A stretch of 64,000 nucleotides of DNA from the NCBI GenBank assembly GCA_942159475.1, contig OW804094.1:10387555-10451554 (forward strand). The letters are read 5' to 3'. Position numbers and translations under genes: made by a program. This document shows, in pieces, positions 33,830-45,224 of this stretch. The stretch's first letter is position 1; every line of letters starts with the position of its first letter. The notes under the pieces are model-generated. The model was not told where the DNA came from and made no database searches. It worked only from the letters and a program-made list of their open reading frames with translations. The stretch comes from Sthenelais limicola (Eukaryota; Annelida; Polychaeta; Phyllodocida; Sigalionidae).

Positions 33830-34066
33830 TGGGTCAGATTTTCAGAAAGTGTACAATTCGCCTTCACCAATCTTCTCAAATAACCCACATTTAAGACAAA
33901 AATGAGCTTCAAAATGCAGTTTAACATAACAGAACTGATACTTTAAATCAATGCGATACCAAATATATTCAGATATACCCGGTATTCTTCATTTTTCAGC
34001 CTAATTTAAGAGAATTGCCTAAATGTGTAGAGCTGCTAATTGTACATTTTCTGAAAATCTGACCCA
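33830..34066 (-). mobile_element. Family A MITE, full length (237 bp)
   Basis: TGGGTCAGATTTTCAGAAAG to GAAAATCTGACCCA; right flank TATA, left flank TTATT. Confidence 0.85.
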
Positions 34067-34239
34067 TATATTGAACTTCGGGGATTCGGCTTTAATCTAA
34101 AAGTTGTTTAGTATTTTGATTGTAATGCTGATATATGCATCTAAATGAAAATATCTACTTGCATGTGTTGAACAATGTCCAAGGGTTGCATTAACATACG
34201 ATTTAAATTTAAATGAATATAAAATTAAAGTTAATACCA

Positions 34240-34445
34240 TCTTCAAAATTCTCTCTCACACTCTCCCCTCTCTCTTTCTCTCCCCCTCCCTCTCTCCCTC
34301 TCTCTTCCTCTCTCTTCCTCTCTTCCTCTCCCCCTCTCACACTCTCCCCCTTCCTCTCCCCCTCCCTCTCCCCTCCCTCTCCCCCTCCTTCTCTCTCCCT
34401 CTCTCCCCCTCTCCCCATCTCCCCCTCTCTCCCCCCTCCCTCCTC
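34240..34445. repeat. Polypyrimidine microsatellite (CTCTCC)n
   Basis: Nearly pure C/T for about 200 bp on the plus strand. ORFs on both strands here are low-complexity artefacts. Confidence 0.95.
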
Positions 34446-35187
34446 TCAGAATAAGAATTCTGTCTAAAATACAACACTATGCTGACCGATACGTTCATTA
34501 TTCTTTATTACATGTGCAGGAATATGCAGACTAAGGTGATAAGTTAGAGAAGAGTAGATGCGAGAAATCTGCTGACACACGTTTGGTTACTGCGTCAAGG
34601 AGTTGTGTTAAGTGCCAAACTCTAGAAAAGTTGGTTTCCAATTTGTTTGAACGTACGTAAATTGAGACTGGATTAAAGTAATGTATGGCTTGATCTGTCT
34701 GAAGGTGCACCCTAAGGGGTTTTTGTCCACTGATATGTGTAATGTGTTGTAATAATAGGCCGTGAGCCAATACAGCAAAAGTAGGCTAGAAATGAGTGTT
34801 CGTTCCCATGTCAGAGGTGCTACAAAATGTTTACATATTTTGGTAGACAATAACCTAAATAACATTATGTACTAGCATACATTATTAAATACTACTATAA
34901 CCCCATCATATTGAGCTACACAATATTCTTTTAATTGTTAATATTTAATTTAGTTAAATCCACTTTACTAAAAAAACTGCAGGATATTGGATGGGGAACC
35001 TTTAATCTTGAGTTATTTAGATTATTGTCTACCAAAATATGTACAGAATTTGTAGCACCCCCGATATGGGAACGAAAAGTCTATTTTGAATGTATTGGCT
35101 CATGGCCTATAAGGATATATTCAATGCACTGTTTTGAAATTTCTCTCATGTATATTCATATGGCATAAGGCGCTAAACCCTCCAAAA
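34446..35187. other. Stretch containing a ~110 bp inverted pair
   Basis: About 34755-34865 and 35003-35110 are inverse copies (shared TTATTGTCTACCAAAATATG and ATGGGAACGAA). Read in opposite directions both arms give LFRLLSTKIC..FVAP..WER, but frames end shortly after. It may be two opposed copies of a retroposon fragment. The rest is unassigned. Confidence 0.5.
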
Positions 35188-35284
35188 ATGAGAACATTCC
35201 ACGAAAGAGATCCTGTGAATAAATCACTTTGGAAAATATCAATGTTAACGACTCGTGACTCATTTCCCTGAAACACATCCCATA
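35188..35284 (-). mobile_element. Family C terminal fragment
   Basis: AACATTCCACGAAAGAGATC to CCTGAAACACATCCCA; only one end of the family is present. Confidence 0.6.
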
Positions 35285-35394
35285 TAATGTATGAATTGCC
35301 TTGATATATCTATAGTATATTGGACATTTATCAAGAGTGAGAGCGATGAGACTTATACAGCGAGCCAGACATAATATATATCTATATAGCTCTA

Positions 35395-35630
35395 GGGGTC
35401 AAATCGTCAAAAAATGTACAATTCGCCCCCACAAATATTCTCAAATAATCCGAATTTAAGACAGGAATAAGGTTAAGAAATCAGTTCAACATAACCATAG
35501 AGATTGTTTGAATCAAGGCAATACTAAATATACTCATATATACATAGCATTGCCAATTTTTCAGTCTAATTTATCAGAATGTACAAGATCTGTAGATCTG
35601 CCGATTGTACATTTGCTGACGATCCGATGG
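35395..35630 (-). mobile_element. Family A MITE, first of three in tandem
   Basis: AGGGGTCAAATCGTCAAAAA to GCTGACGATCCGATGG. Its right terminus merges with the start of the next copy at 35628. Confidence 0.75.
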
Positions 35631-35872
35631 GTTAAGTTTCCAGAAAATGTACAATTCACATTCAGAAACCCTCTCAAACAACTCGAATTTAATACAAAAA
35701 TGAGACTCAAAGCACAATTCAACATAAGCAAACAGATTCTTTGAATCAACCCGATGCCAAATATATTCAGATAAACCTAGTTTTACCAATTTCTCAGTCT
35801 GATTTAGCAGAATTTACAAAATGTGTAGATTGCTGACGATAATTGCTGTACATTTTCTGACGATCTGACCCA
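35628..35872 (-). mobile_element. Family A MITE, second of three in tandem
   Basis: TGGGTTAAGTTTCCAGAAAA to GACGATCTGACCCA; a small duplication (GCTGACGATAATTGCTG) lies near the right end. Six bases separate it from the third copy. Confidence 0.8.
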
Positions 35873-35878
35873 CCCATA

Positions 35879-36018
35879 TGGGTAGGATTTTCAGAAAATA
35901 TACAATTGGCAGCTCTACACATTTAGGAAATTCTCCTAAATTTGGCAGACAAATGAAGAATACCGGGTATATCTGAGTATATTTGGCATCGCATTGATAT
36001 AAAGTATCAGTTCTGTTA
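35879..36018 (+). mobile_element. Family A MITE, third in tandem, left portion
   Basis: Starts TGGGTAGGATTTTCAGAAAA and stops at TTCTGTTA, where the 2.3 kb family H element begins. The remainder resumes at 38344. Left (140 bp) plus right (97 bp) gives exactly 237 bp. Confidence 0.85.
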
Positions 36019-36327
36019 TGCACTTGTCAATTGAAACCCCCACCCCCCCACCCCCGGGTACGTAGGGGAATGGTAGGGGAATGTCTGAGAAAACATTCCC
36101 CCACCCAGGCGGAGATTTCCCTTAGTTTACAGCAGTATCAACTGGAGGGTGGGGGAATGTCTGCCAGTGCCCACTCTACAGCAGAGGTGCTGCTATCTTT
36201 TCCCAAGTGAGTGGGGGGCAAATACAGTGTCTTGGACCTATCCCTAAATAAACCTCTGTTCCCAAGAGAGTTTTGGAGATTTTCAGTGGGCATGGGCTTG
36301 GCTAGCCAGTACGGTCTAAAGTTACAA

Positions 36328-36600
36328 GCCTCCCCCTATATATACAACAAAAGTGTCAACCTTGAACATGACAAGGTTTTAGTGGTGTGGGGTTGTCATC
36401 ACACTTGAACTAGACCTGATAATGCTATGTAGACAATAGCTGAATGGCTGAACTAAGCAGAGCCTCCCCCTATACATACACCAAAAGTGTCAACCTTGAA
36501 CATGACAAGGTTTTAGTGGTGTTGGGCCATCATCACACCTAAACTATGCTTGATATATGCTATGTAGACAATAGCTGAATGGCTGAACTAAGCAGAGCCT
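36328..36600. repeat. Tandem duplication of ~134 bp inside the long family H element
   Basis: Two units share CAAAAGTGTCAACCTTGAAC, ATGACAAGGTTTTAGTGGTG and TAGACAATAGCTGAATGGCT phrases; the second begins at 36462. Small differences show it is not very recent. Confidence 0.85.
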
Positions 36601-36688
36601 AAGCTGCAGAGTAAAAGCCTGCCCATTCTCCTTCTGCACATGCCAAACATTTTATATTTTTTGTAAACATTTTTTGTTGTTGAAAAAT

Positions 36689-36770
36689 GTGATGTGTCAC
36701 AGGAAGATGAGTCACAAGTCACAAAAGATGGATTTTGAGATACCATCAGATTTGAAATAATGGAGATAGG
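36689..36770 (-). mobile_element. Family C terminal fragment inside the family H element
   Basis: TGTGATGTGTCACAGGAAGA followed by GGATTTTGAGATACCATC; the copy stops near GAAATAATGG. Confidence 0.6.
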
Positions 36771-38343
36771 CCATAACCCAGCTGGAAAGAATTTACCAAA
36801 ATTTAGCCAAAAATTCAAACTGCTTGAAATGCAGTTCTATTTATATTGTACATAGATATGGTAGCCCAGGGTATTATTGAAGGATAGTCTCATTATTAAG
36901 AAAATATTGGGCTGCTGAAAATTATCACCGGATTTCCAGTGACAAAAATGATTAATATTGGGTATTGATTCGTCCAGCTCTCATTAATTATTGATAAATT
37001 ACCTTAATGTGAACTATGCTATCTTTAGAATGTACAGTTAATTCATTCTCTATACTGTTTATACTGTTATATCAAACTGAGAATAGTATCCCTCTGGACA
37101 TAATGTTTGGGTAGAATAAATTTATCAAACAAACAATAACTATTATTAGAATTTTCAATTATCTTAAAATATCATGTGTTTAGGAAGAATTGATTTAGCA
37201 GAACAAATTCTCATGGTAGTTAAAATTTCGATGTTCAATTCATATGGCTGTGTCACAAAATCTAATTTCACTGATTTTTTCCATTATTATGGTGCAATCT
37301 ATAAAACACATTAAAAATATGTTGAATGGCGACAAAATCGTGAATAGGGACTTTTGCTTCATTTCTACATAGCAAAGCAATTATCTATAATACAAATATC
37401 ATATTGCAGTTTGTGGTAGGGCTCATTCATGACAGGAGTAATATCGATACCAACTATTATTATCAATTTAGCATATAAAACCTACACCAATACATTTTGA
37501 CACATAGCCAGAATACAATATATGAATTAATGAATTTATACTCATGCCATCATAAGAATACCAATGTAGAAATTACATTAAACTAGCGCTAGACAATTAA
37601 ATGAACCTTCATTTCATTCATACTTTATTTTTTTAAGACAAATGGGTTGAACAAAATTATTACCTTGCACTAATTTTCTAAATATTCATTGTATATACAT
37701 GTATATATGTATAAGAGGGGCGGGAGGGGGGGATAGTATTGATTGCTTCATTTGCACAACAGAAACCATTTCTGATGGTTACAACATCATAAACGAATCA
37801 TTTCCAAAGATATCACTCATTATGGTCAATTCTTCGCAATGGTAGAATAGACCATATCTATATTTATTTAAATATACCTGTAATATATCTGAATAAATAA
37901 AATACATATCCACAGCATATACAATATCTGAAGCACTGTCACAAAGACAAAAAATGTGTGATTATATACAAATCCTTATCTTATTATGGTGTACACATTG
38001 AATTATTATGTTCTTAACATTTCAATTATCTCTTAAAGATTGAGGTATAGTGCTACCATGCATTTGTACCTCAACACTAAGACTGTCTCCCAAGTTGTTA
38101 TTCAAAGTGTTTTCTTTTCTATCAAAATCATAGCCATGATAGTAAAGCATTTATATTTTTGAAACGATAGTTTTTGTCCAAAAAAAATGTCCACCGAAAA
38201 TAGTGCCCCAGGGGGGTCGGGGATTTACAAGAATTTCTTGCCCTGGGGGGTCGGGGATTTACAAGAATTTCCCAAAAGGCCAAGGACATTCCCCTACCTA
38301 CCCGGGGGTGGGGGGGTGGGGGTTGCAATTGACAAGTGCATTA

Positions 38344-38440
38344 TGTTATACTGCATTTTGAAGCTCATTTTTGTCTTAAATGTGGGTTATTTCCGAGGAT
38401 TGGTGAAGGCGAATTGTACATTTGCTGACGGTCTGACCCA
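38344..38440 (+). mobile_element. Family A MITE, third in tandem, right portion
   Basis: Continues the copy begun at 35879, from TGTTATACTGCATTTTG to GACGGTCTGACCCA. Confidence 0.85.
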
Positions 38441-38865
38441 CCCATATAGCTGTATACGTGGTGCAGGGTGGGTGGGTAGTCAGCTGTATATACCACTAGT
38501 GTGTTATGATTGCAAATACACTGGAGAAGAGACGCTAGATCTGTGTTAGAGTATCTCCAGTAGATATGGGTCATCGAGGGAAGCACCAGGACTGTACTCC
38601 CGGAATATAAACAATGGAAATAAGTACAATATTATAGTATAAGTACAGAACATTGCCATATTAACCCGACATCGTTTATTCATTACCGTTGGCCACATTA
38701 AAATGTAATATTTCAGGATTGTAAAATGTATTGACGGAATATATGAAGGAGCAAAATGTTTGTATTAATCTATTTTTTTTACCTCGAATTGCCATTCTAC
38801 ATACAACAGAAATGTTGAACTCTATTTTGAACCTCATTTCTTTCTTAAGTTGACGATATTTGATG
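38441..38865. other. Unassigned stretch
   Basis: No recognised gene or element. A short family A-like phrase (GTTGAACTCTATTTTGAACC) occurs near 38813. Confidence 0.35.
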
Positions 38866-39262
38866 TGCTTCAGGAAAATGAGTCCGTGTCGCAAAATATT
38901 GGTGTTTTTCAAAGTCGTTTACTTACATGATCTCTTTGTTGGAATATTTTCATCTTTGGAGTGTCTAGTCCTTGTGGTTGTATGAATACATCTACCAAAG
39001 TTCAAGACTGCTTATTAATTATATCAGTGGGTTATTAGATCATCCTATTGAGTATATTTAGCTACTTTACTGGTAATATCCAGCTAGAAATATTGCAAAC
39101 TTTTTTTTCTAAAATAAAAATATATGATTAAAAAGACAAAAGTACTTATTAGACGTCGTTAATGTTTACATTCATTGGAATCGGCTTGATCTCCTCTTTC
39201 CAAATATAATGATATCTCAAAATCCATATTGCGACTTATGACTCATTTTCCTGAAAGACATT
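38866..39262 (+). mobile_element. Family C element, end replaced by a family A tail
   Basis: TTGATGTGCTTCAGGAAAAT to TTTTCCTGAAAGACATT. From about 39263 the sequence is a family A right end. Confidence 0.7.
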
Positions 39263-39308
39263 GAGAGGATTGAGGAAAGTGAATTGTGCATTTTCTGACG
39301 ATCCGACC
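39263..39308 (+). mobile_element. Family A right-end fragment
   Basis: GAGAGGATTGAGGAAAGTGA ... TCTGACGATCCGACCCA joined to a family C copy; a recombination scar. Confidence 0.65.
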
Positions 39309-39479
39309 CATTATACATTTCAATTATAGCGATCTGAAGCTCAGCACATTGGTAACCTGTGTCGTCTCCCAGGTAGAACCATCCTTAATAGAGATATCCT
39401 ATTTATCTCACTCAATCCTTCACTTCTAAGATGCACAGCGAGTGGGTAATAAAAAGTCTATTAAACTCCAAGGCTGTAG

Positions 39480-39540
39480 AGTATGACCCAGCTCCTCTAC
39501 TCACTCACTAACTCCTGTTCCCCCCACAACAGACTCTATG
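39480..39540. repeat. Copy 1 of a segment repeated at 40645-40735
   Basis: TATGACCCAGCTCC...ACTCACTCAC...CAACAGACTCT is shared with the later copy in the same order, which carries extra CTCCTCCTC units. It may be an old local duplication. Confidence 0.5.
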
Positions 39541-39555
39541 ATATGGTAAAAAAAG

Positions 39556-39883
39556 AAAATAGCTGTGTTTCCGATTTACCGCCCCCCCCCCCCCCAACCT
39601 ACCTACCTAGAAAAACCTTCCACTATCAAAGATTTGTTTTGTCCATCCTGATTTTTTATTGATTTTTTTAAACAAAAATACCTAATGAAAGCAGGAAAAC
39701 TAGTTTTGCTAACCCGGAACTGTCAAAAAGCACATAATATTCCTTGTTTAAAACAATTATTGGTATACAATAGACATTTCTTTCAGTTCCTGGAAAGTGT
39801 AAAAAGAAAATTAAAAAAAAGTTACCACCCGCCCCCAACACCAGTTTTCAGCCAGATAAATCGGAAACACACCTGTTATTTTT
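39556..39883. mobile_element. 330 bp TIR element
   Basis: AGCTGTGTTTCCGATTTAC on the left matches the inverse of GATAAATCGGAAACACACC on the right over about 23 bp. A C14 run lies just inside the left end. No target duplication was assigned; non-coding. Confidence 0.6.
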
Positions 39884-39885
39884 TT

Positions 39886-40167
39886 GGCCTCTTCTAGAAT
39901 GATAGTAATAGGGGAGTTTACCCCATTAATCATAATAACACTTCTAACATACGCAGTGGGTATTAAAACTAGTTTATTAAAGTTGCACTCTCAATTAACT
40001 TCGGTCAAAGCTAAAGATTTTTTTGTTCCATTCTTTTCCAACCTATATGTACATGTCATTTGAGCAGAATTTTGTGGGGGTTTGACCAGTTGTTTTTGCT
40101 AAAGGGCTTCTAAAACGTCCTCATTTGTATTTGGAGGACCTGCCGGAATCTTTTCCACTAATGATTA
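39886..40167. other. Unassigned stretch
   Basis: No features recognised. Confidence 0.3.
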
Positions 40168-40467
40168 TGCACTTGTCAATTGCACCCCCCTCCCACCCCC
40201 GGGGGTAAGGGGGAATGGTAGGGGGATGTCCAAGAAAATATGACCCCTTGGTTTACCAAAGTAAGTGGGGAAATGTCTGTCAAGGTTTATATTTTTTATA
40301 ATTTTTATTTGTAATAATAACATGAGAAATGAGCCCCAAAGGGTCGGGGAATTCACACAAATCTATTGCACAGGGGAGTCGGAATTTCATCGTATTTCCC
40401 AAAATGCCTAGGACATTCCTCCATATTCCCAGGAGTCAGGGGGTTGGGTTTACAATTGACAAGTGCA
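40168..40467. mobile_element. Family H MITE, intact (300 bp)
   Basis: TGCACTTGTCAATTGCACCC to CAATTGACAAGTGCA, with TTA directly before (40165-40167) and after (40468-40470). It is the intact reference for this family. Confidence 0.85.
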
Positions 40468-40644
40468 TTACACGCTCACCTGCGGCGGTTTTTTCTCGGC
40501 GGATTCAACTTCAAATTCTTGTATAAGGATATACCAGCAGCAGAATATTGATCAACTTAATACAGTCCTTTAAATCATAATATGAGTAAATTGGTAATAT
40601 TTTACTTGTCGGAATAGCTGAGAATGCAGCTTTAAACTCAAAGA

Positions 40645-40800
40645 ATATGGAATATGACCCAGCTCCCACCACTCACACTCACTCACTCACACCAGCTCCT
40701 CCTCCTCCTGCTCCTCCACCACAGACTCTCAGAGACAAGGCACTGAGCGGCTCCCAGGGGTATATATGAGCAGGAGGAGCAGCAGGAGGAGGAGGCGAGA
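40645..40800. repeat. CTCCTC-rich duplicated segment with hairpin and TATA-like box
   Basis: GCTCCTCCTCCTCCTGCTCC (about 40695) and GAGCAGGAGGAGCAGCAGGA (about 40769) are inverse and could pair across a short loop. GGGTATATATGAG at about 40760 resembles a TATA box. Without a transcript this is only a possible core promoter. Confidence 0.45.
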
Positions 40801-41569
40801 CGACGAACAGAACCAGTGGCTATTATTAGCAAACAGGTTTATAGGATGTACACAAAGCATGAGCAACTTGCTGTCTGGCCTACATTATATATATAATACA
40901 TATAATGAATATATTATAATATAATATATATTACTAAGTTATTTATATGAATTATAAATATTATGCAATTTGTATTATAAATATGCAATCTGTCTTATAA
41001 ATATTTTTAAAATATAAGATTATCATTATTTAATTTATATTTGATTTAAATGGTACAATGCATACTATTCATATTGTATCTCCTTTTTTATCATTGCCTT
41101 AACGATTAATGGTTCCTCATATAAAATTGAGACTTGCAATAGAAGATAATTAAAAGATAATAATTAATAATAATTATAATGATAATTTTCATCAAAAAAA
41201 TTGATGTTGTTATAACCAATGTAGTTCAATATGCGGAGGAACCCTAGGAAGAACAACGCTTTGACATCCCATTTTATCTACAATTTATGTATCTCCTATA
41301 AAGTAAAATTATTAGTATAAGATATATAAAATTAATTTTATATATCTTTGTAATCTCATCCTACACCATTCGAAACCACTAGCGAATGTTGAGGAGGAAT
41401 AATTGATTCAAGGTTTTATTGAGGGAAAGTGAGATGATATATATCCGAAGATATGATAGCTTGAGTCTGCATGGGTAGCATTACATACCACAGAAACCAA
41501 AATGACATCAAAGTTGTTTCTTCATAACCACTGTGTTGCACTTTACCTTGATTGGCGACTTTACCTGGG
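40801..41569. other. Very AT-rich unassigned stretch
   Basis: ATATAATATATATTA-type sequence at 40880-41060 and AATTAATAATAATTATAATG near 41160. No gene. Confidence 0.45.
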
Positions 41570-41670
41570 GTGATTGAGTGATTGGATGGTGGGGTGATTG
41601 GGTGGTGGGGTGGTGGGGTGGTGGGGTGGTGGCGTGATTGGGTGATTGGGTGGTGGGGTGGTGGTGGTGG
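41570..41670. repeat. GGGTGGTGGGGTGATT minisatellite
   Basis: Irregular 8-10 bp GGTGGGGTG and GATTGGGTG units; the minus-strand ORF through it (HHPTTQSP repeats) is an artefact. Confidence 0.85.
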
Positions 41671-41785
41671 AAACCATAAATGAGATTCAAATGTAAATAA
41701 ATATGGTTGTTTTGGGTATCATGTCGACTAATATCTGACATAGTTCGGTTGGTACTTTCCTCTCCCTTAATCATGTAGTCTGTTG

Positions 41786-41916
41786 GGCGATTAGAACCTG
41801 TACTTGTAGCGGGGGTTCGTTGTCCTATTGCTTAGGGACCCCACCGAGGCGATAGCCGAGGTGGGTCCTGGGCAAACAGACAACGAACCCCCGCTACAAC
41901 TGAAGGTTCTAATTGC
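41786..41916. repeat. Foldback: hairpin within hairpin
   Basis: GATTAGAACCTGTACTTGTA / GCGGGGGTTCGTTGTC on the left pairs with GACAACGAACCCCCGC / TACAACTGAAGGTTCTAAT on the right. In the loop, GGGACCCCACC and GGTGGGTCC pair around GAGGCGATAGCC. It directly adjoins the next TIR element and may be part of it. Confidence 0.8.
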
Positions 41917-42222
41917 TTTAGTCTCGAATTGTTGGGATCCTCCATCACTTCCAATTTAACACACAACAATAACAATTCACTATCAGTTCGCTGAGTCAGT
42001 TACCCTCCACTAATGCTAGACCTGTGCAATTCATGGTACAACGGCCACCCCTCGATCACCACCCAAAATGGACGGGGCTAAACTCGCTGGTCAGACCACT
42101 CTCTCTCCCTCCCTCCCTCCCTCCCTCCCTTACTAAACACGCACCGTGGTCAACAGACCGTAACAAACATGTATTCTGCGCTCACCCAGTATACACTCAG
42201 ATACCAACAATTCGAGACTAAA
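41917..42222. mobile_element. 306 bp element with perfect 19 bp TIRs
   Basis: TTTAGTCTCGAATTGTTGG at 41917-41935 is repeated as its exact inverse at 42204-42222. The interior holds a (CTCC)n run near 42105-42130. It is non-coding and I found no target duplication. The preceding foldback starts with a similar half-site, so both may form one mobile unit. Confidence 0.65.
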
Positions 42223-43390
42223 ATGATACAAATACTCCAAGGTATTGGAATTAACTAATTCTTCTTTTATTTGTTTTTATTTGTACCTCTTCGACTCTAT
42301 TTTTATATAACTTGCTACTACTGTAACGTCAACCAGCGAAGTATGCTATAAGAAAATAAAAAACGTAGGAATCTTTTGTAATATCAGGCAACTCTGAGAA
42401 TAGCATCAGCAATGTAATGTCTTTGGTCCTGAATACAAATGTTTTCAAATCAAATCAATTTATTTATAATTAATTTTAATTGTTGTAAAATGTAAGAAAA
42501 TGTTTTTTCCCCAACGTACGTTGACACATAATATGAGCCCAGATAATCTTCCATATTATAGTAAAAGTCAAGTATTAAGTGCCAAGAATCCATTGAATAG
42601 TAAGTAAATAAACTAAAAATAAATCACTTTAGATTTAAATTGAGAAACTTCTATTCAATTCAAGATTGCGATTAGAAGGAATTCACCGGCTTATCAGAAG
42701 TTTTCAATACTTATTAATCTCAGTCAAGGTCCAGAACCTCAGAAAAGATAAGAAAGGTATTTCAGTGATTGGACCCCTACTTCGCTAATCGGTTTCCTGG
42801 CCGCCTCGGACTAGGCGTTCTAATGAGAATATAACAACATTTTGCTGTCTTAATGGCATTATAATGGCACTTTGCGGTTTGAGGCGAGAGGCTTTCCCTC
42901 CGTTTGAAGGTACTATCTCATCTTTGGGCCTAGATTGATCTTGATCTTACAGTGTTCTTTTTAGAATGCGAACAATGTCACTTTCCCAGGATAGAAGCTT
43001 CAAAGAAGAATCTAAAACGTTTACAAATGTTATAATGAACAACCTCAACAATGACATAGACAGAAAATACAATCAACATCGTGCATATAAATTAAAATAC
43101 CAGATTGATGAATACATATGGATATAGATATGTTGGATATTTCCAAATATGGTTAAAAATGATTAATATTGTTATTTTGTTGTGTAAACGTTTTATTTGT
43201 TCCATTTCCCAGGTATGTCTCCGGTATATCTCCATTTCCTCGTCAGTAGTCCTTACATTAACTGTTGTATGAGGGCATTAGTTTGTCAATATGTTGTTCT
43301 CTTTCCTAATACAGTTCGTCTGATGGGTTTATTATTCTGGTACATCTATATTTCGCTACACTCACACACAATGTGAAATAGGGGAAGTGG
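42223..43390. other. Unassigned stretch
   Basis: AT-rich, gene-free, no recognised repeats. The block near 42760-42930 is more GC-rich but not coding. Confidence 0.35.
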
Positions 43391-43469
43391 TCAAGTAATG
43401 GCTTGCAATGTGTGAACGACTGATACAAAATGTACTCCATGGGGTTGTATACATATAATCATAATACGA

Positions 43470-43550
43470 TCAGATATAAAACAATATAATATACTATAAT
43501 ATGATAAAATATAATATAATATAACATAATATAATATGGTGTAATACAAC
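43470..43550. repeat. (ATAAT)n-type microsatellite
   Basis: AATATAATATAATATAACAT words over about 80 bp. Confidence 0.8.
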
Positions 43551-43659
43551 AGTAAATACTTATACTTTTGTAACAATGTAAGCCTTAATGAACGCTTAAT
43601 TGACAGTACTGCAAGGCTAACTAGCCCCTACCATGTTGGCGGAAACCTAACTGTATTTT

Positions 43660-43830
43660 ATTTTATTCTATTATCTCATTCTATTGTCTCTATGTATTAA
43701 AACTATTTACTATTTACTATTTATTAGAAGGTTCTGTCGGAAGGACTGTCTCTGACAAAGACAGCAGTCCTATTCTCATATAGACCTTATGTATATCAAA
43801 ATGAAAATAAAGTTTCAATATATCGACATA
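43660..43830 (+). repeat. Possible retroposon 3' end
   Basis: TTTACTATTTACTATTTATT repeats, a GTCTCTGACAAAGACAG hairpin and a closing AAAATAAAGTTTC resemble a 3' UTR end. Low certainty. Confidence 0.3.
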
Positions 43831-43835
43831 AAACA

Positions 43836-45043
43836 CCAGCACGTTATTAAACAAAATACCTTGGATAGCTCAGACTGTGGCATAAACTAACCACCGAATA
43901 GACGAAGATAATAATTATGATAACCAGTTCTTTATTTCCAAAAGAGTGTACATTGACATAAAGTTATGAAATTATCCGAGGATCTTTTCCAGTCCATGCC
44001 TTCTTTGTTAACCTTAAACTTGGCTGTTTGTTTCCTAAAACTACATCGAGTATTAATATGTGATATGAAACATCATAAGCTAGGAATAAAGTTGAATTTT
44101 ACACTTCTCTAACGCTATGTGTGTCGGTCCTGTTAAGATAGACGTCAAGTATTATTTCTTCTATGTTATCAATCAAACATAATCTCATCTGAGGTGATAG
44201 CTAAGTTTACAACTTATTAAGACGGCAAAAAGTACAACTAATAAATATGATAAACATGACGTGATAAACATGAAAAAACATGACAAAGAATGCAGTGGTT
44301 CAATCAATAAGCAGATGAACAAGATCGGTACATAATCAATAAATATTCCAGCAAGGGGGACCTGGAACAAATCTATGTCAAACTTTAAAGAACCTGTTTT
44401 ACCCTCAGCTCGCTGATTCAGGGGAAAGTGTATGAGGAGGAGGCATGGGATGGGAGAGTCAGGTAGATAAGTAGGTAGGAGGGTGGTGAGCTAGAATAAT
44501 GAAGGTTATCTAAGCCCTAGGCAACAATGAGCAACTCACCTCCTCGTCTCAGGCATCTTACTCCTTCCTTCCTGCTCCTCCTGCTGTCACCCTCGAGTCA
44601 CTCAGTGAGCTGGTCACGCCCGAGTGCATAAAAGGGTGAATACAGTATGTATTATCTAGGTATATCAAGGGGTGCAGTGGTAGGAAGAAAGGGGTGATGT
44701 TGTTCCTACGGAGGGGGTGAAAGAAGAGGGCTCTAGTACTGACGTAGATGCTACAACAACCGGAAGAAGGGGTGAACTGCTTCCGGTAGGGCCAGGTTGA
44801 CTGGATGGAGGAGGGCAGTGTGTGGAAGATGGGGTGGTTGACATGTTGGAGGGGTAGGTATAGGAGGGGTATACCTATAGGTATAGGAGGGGTGGGGAGA
44901 TGGCACTAGGGCTCGGTAGCAAGGGGGTAAAGTTAGAGGAAGGTCTGTGAGCAGTGGGTTGCACTGTAGGGCTTAGTTTAGTGGAATGAGTGGAGTGCCA
45001 TTGTTGTTGTGTTGTGCCCAGTCCAGAATTAAGGGCACTTAGC
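43836..45043. other. Unassigned stretch, purine-rich in its second half
   Basis: From about 44400 to 45000 the plus strand is rich in GGAGGAGG / AGGGGTGG words, and GGTATAGGAGGGGTA repeats near 44855-44890. GCATAAAAGGG near 44625 is TATA-like. No ORF of interest. Confidence 0.35.
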
Positions 45044-45212
45044 TAATCATACTAATAATTTACAAGATAATCATACTAGTTATTTACAAGATAATCATAC
45101 TAGTTATTTACAAGATAATCATACTAGTTATTTACAAGATAATCATACTAGTTATTTACAAGATAATCATATAACTAATTTACAAGATAGTCATACTAAA
45201 ATTTATAACATA
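45044..45212. repeat. 24 bp minisatellite, first block
   Basis: About seven units of ATAATCATACTAGTTATTTA + CAAG. Confidence 0.9.
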
Positions 45213-45224
45213 ATCATATTTGGT

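Larger units (their letters stand above)
36019..38340. mobile_element. Family H element, long form (2,322 bp)
   Basis: TGCACTTGTCAATTGAAACC at the left and CAATTGACAAGTGCA at the right form the TIRs, each followed inward by G/C-run sequence (CCCCCACCCCC, GGGGGTGGGGGG). TTA (36016-36018 and 38341-38343) is the target duplication, and removal restores a family A element exactly. The interior has no transposase-like ORF. It carries a 134 bp tandem duplication and a family C end. The form suits a non-autonomous PIF/Harbinger-type element that captured unrelated DNA, or two short copies trapping a segment. Confidence 0.8.

Noticed and set aside
34213..34467. Serine/proline-rich ORF and its arginine/glutamate-rich antisense
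   Set aside because: Both are translations of a CT-rich microsatellite.
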